Shown here: one piece after another, positions 63,890 to 64,000 of the stretch
Position numbering within the stretch: the first letter of the stretch is position 1
Layout: every line of letters begins with the position of its first letter
DNA from: Sedimentitalea todarodis
GTDB taxonomy: Bacteria > Pseudomonadota > Alphaproteobacteria > Rhodobacterales > Rhodobacteraceae
Length of the DNA stretch: 64,000 nt
Assembly (NCBI RefSeq): GCF_032595355.1
Contig: NZ_JASMWN010000014.1
Location: 83,649-147,648 of the forward strand
Reading direction: 5' to 3'
Program-made: the position numbers and the translations under genes
The notes under the pieces: generated by a model
What the model was told of the DNA's origin: nothing
Seen by the model: only the letters and a program-made list of their open reading frames with translations
Databases searched by the model: none

Positions 63890-64000
63890 GATCGGAAATG
63901 GGTTGAGTGAATTCAGCAGGTTGTGATTCTGTTTGGTTGTGAAACTGAACGGAGATCACGATGGCCTGGACCGAATTCACCCGTACGCAGCATAGTCGCA
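63890..64000 (+). mobile_element. Start of an IS5-family insertion sequence (runs off the window)
   Basis: At 63961 an ATG opens MAWTEFTRTQHSR, the start of many IS5-type transposases of alphaproteobacteria. The 70 bp before it (CTGATCGGAAATGGGTTGAG and following) would hold the left inverted repeat. The other end is outside the window, so activity cannot be judged. Confidence 0.7.

Overview
The window looks like accessory replicon DNA from a Rhodobacterales (Roseobacter-group) alphaproteobacterium. This is inferred from moderately high GC, protein families typical of that group (DUF1254/DUF1214 pairs, DUF1403, DUF6429, DUF3768, DUF6155) and a partition/replication module: ParA and ParB (36877-38181 and 35817-36875, minus) divergent from an initiator whose C-terminus resembles the N-terminal domain of DnaA (38504-39244, plus). 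That layout fits the 'DnaA-like' plasmid class known from Roseobacter-group bacteria. No rRNA, tRNA or CRISPR array was seen.

Layout. 0-4 kb: copper efflux (DUF305 fragment, CueR, CopA with a clear CueR-type promoter), ending in a deletion scar that joins a CopZ-like stub to a broken secreted-protein gene. 4.5-6.3 kb: an unusual metzincin-like metallopeptidase and an IS630 fragment. 6.4-9.5 kb: a cobalamin riboswitch driving an overlapping btuF-btuC-btuD operon, cut short by an ISKra4-type insertion (9558-10960). 11-15 kb: an outer-membrane protein with two exported DUF1254/DUF1214 proteins. 15.6-22.4 kb: a winged-helix/TM/TPR protein, a small overlapping secreted/membrane gene pair and a large exported TPR-CHAT protein. 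22.4-24.3 kb: a graveyard of mobile-element pieces (DUF1403 fragment, IS200-type tnpA with an amber codon, IS630 fragment). 24.3-32.5 kb: envelope genes (DUF1624 membrane protein, lipoproteins, L,D-transpeptidase, M13 peptidase, SH3b protein, AraC regulator).

32.6-40.2 kb is the plasmid backbone: a decayed DUF1403 gene, a 1-kb block of long near-identical direct repeats, a terminator-like hairpin without an obvious gene, parB, parA, direct repeats in the par-rep intergenic region, rep and a ParDE toxin-antitoxin pair. 41.2-48.6 kb is bounded by a matched pair of inverted repeats and carries rpsU (bS21), a secreted protein of unknown function, an alpha/beta hydrolase, a membrane protein and a large membrane-embedded hydrolase, but no recognisable transposase. 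48.8-51.7 kb holds a convergent response regulator and PAS histidine kinase.

51.8-64 kb is a mosaic: a chimeric beta-propeller gene, an SMP-30-like protein divergent from an XRE regulator, short hypotheticals separated by a family of related intergenic repeats, a DUF1835/winged-helix operon with a long dyad operator, a SleB-type hydrolase, degraded ParB and DUF3768 plasmid genes, a divergent MFS exporter/MocR regulator pair, and the start of an IS5-type transposase. The many truncated genes (copZ, IS630 twice, DUF1403 twice, parB, DUF3768, propeller chimera) suggest repeated deletion and recombination.
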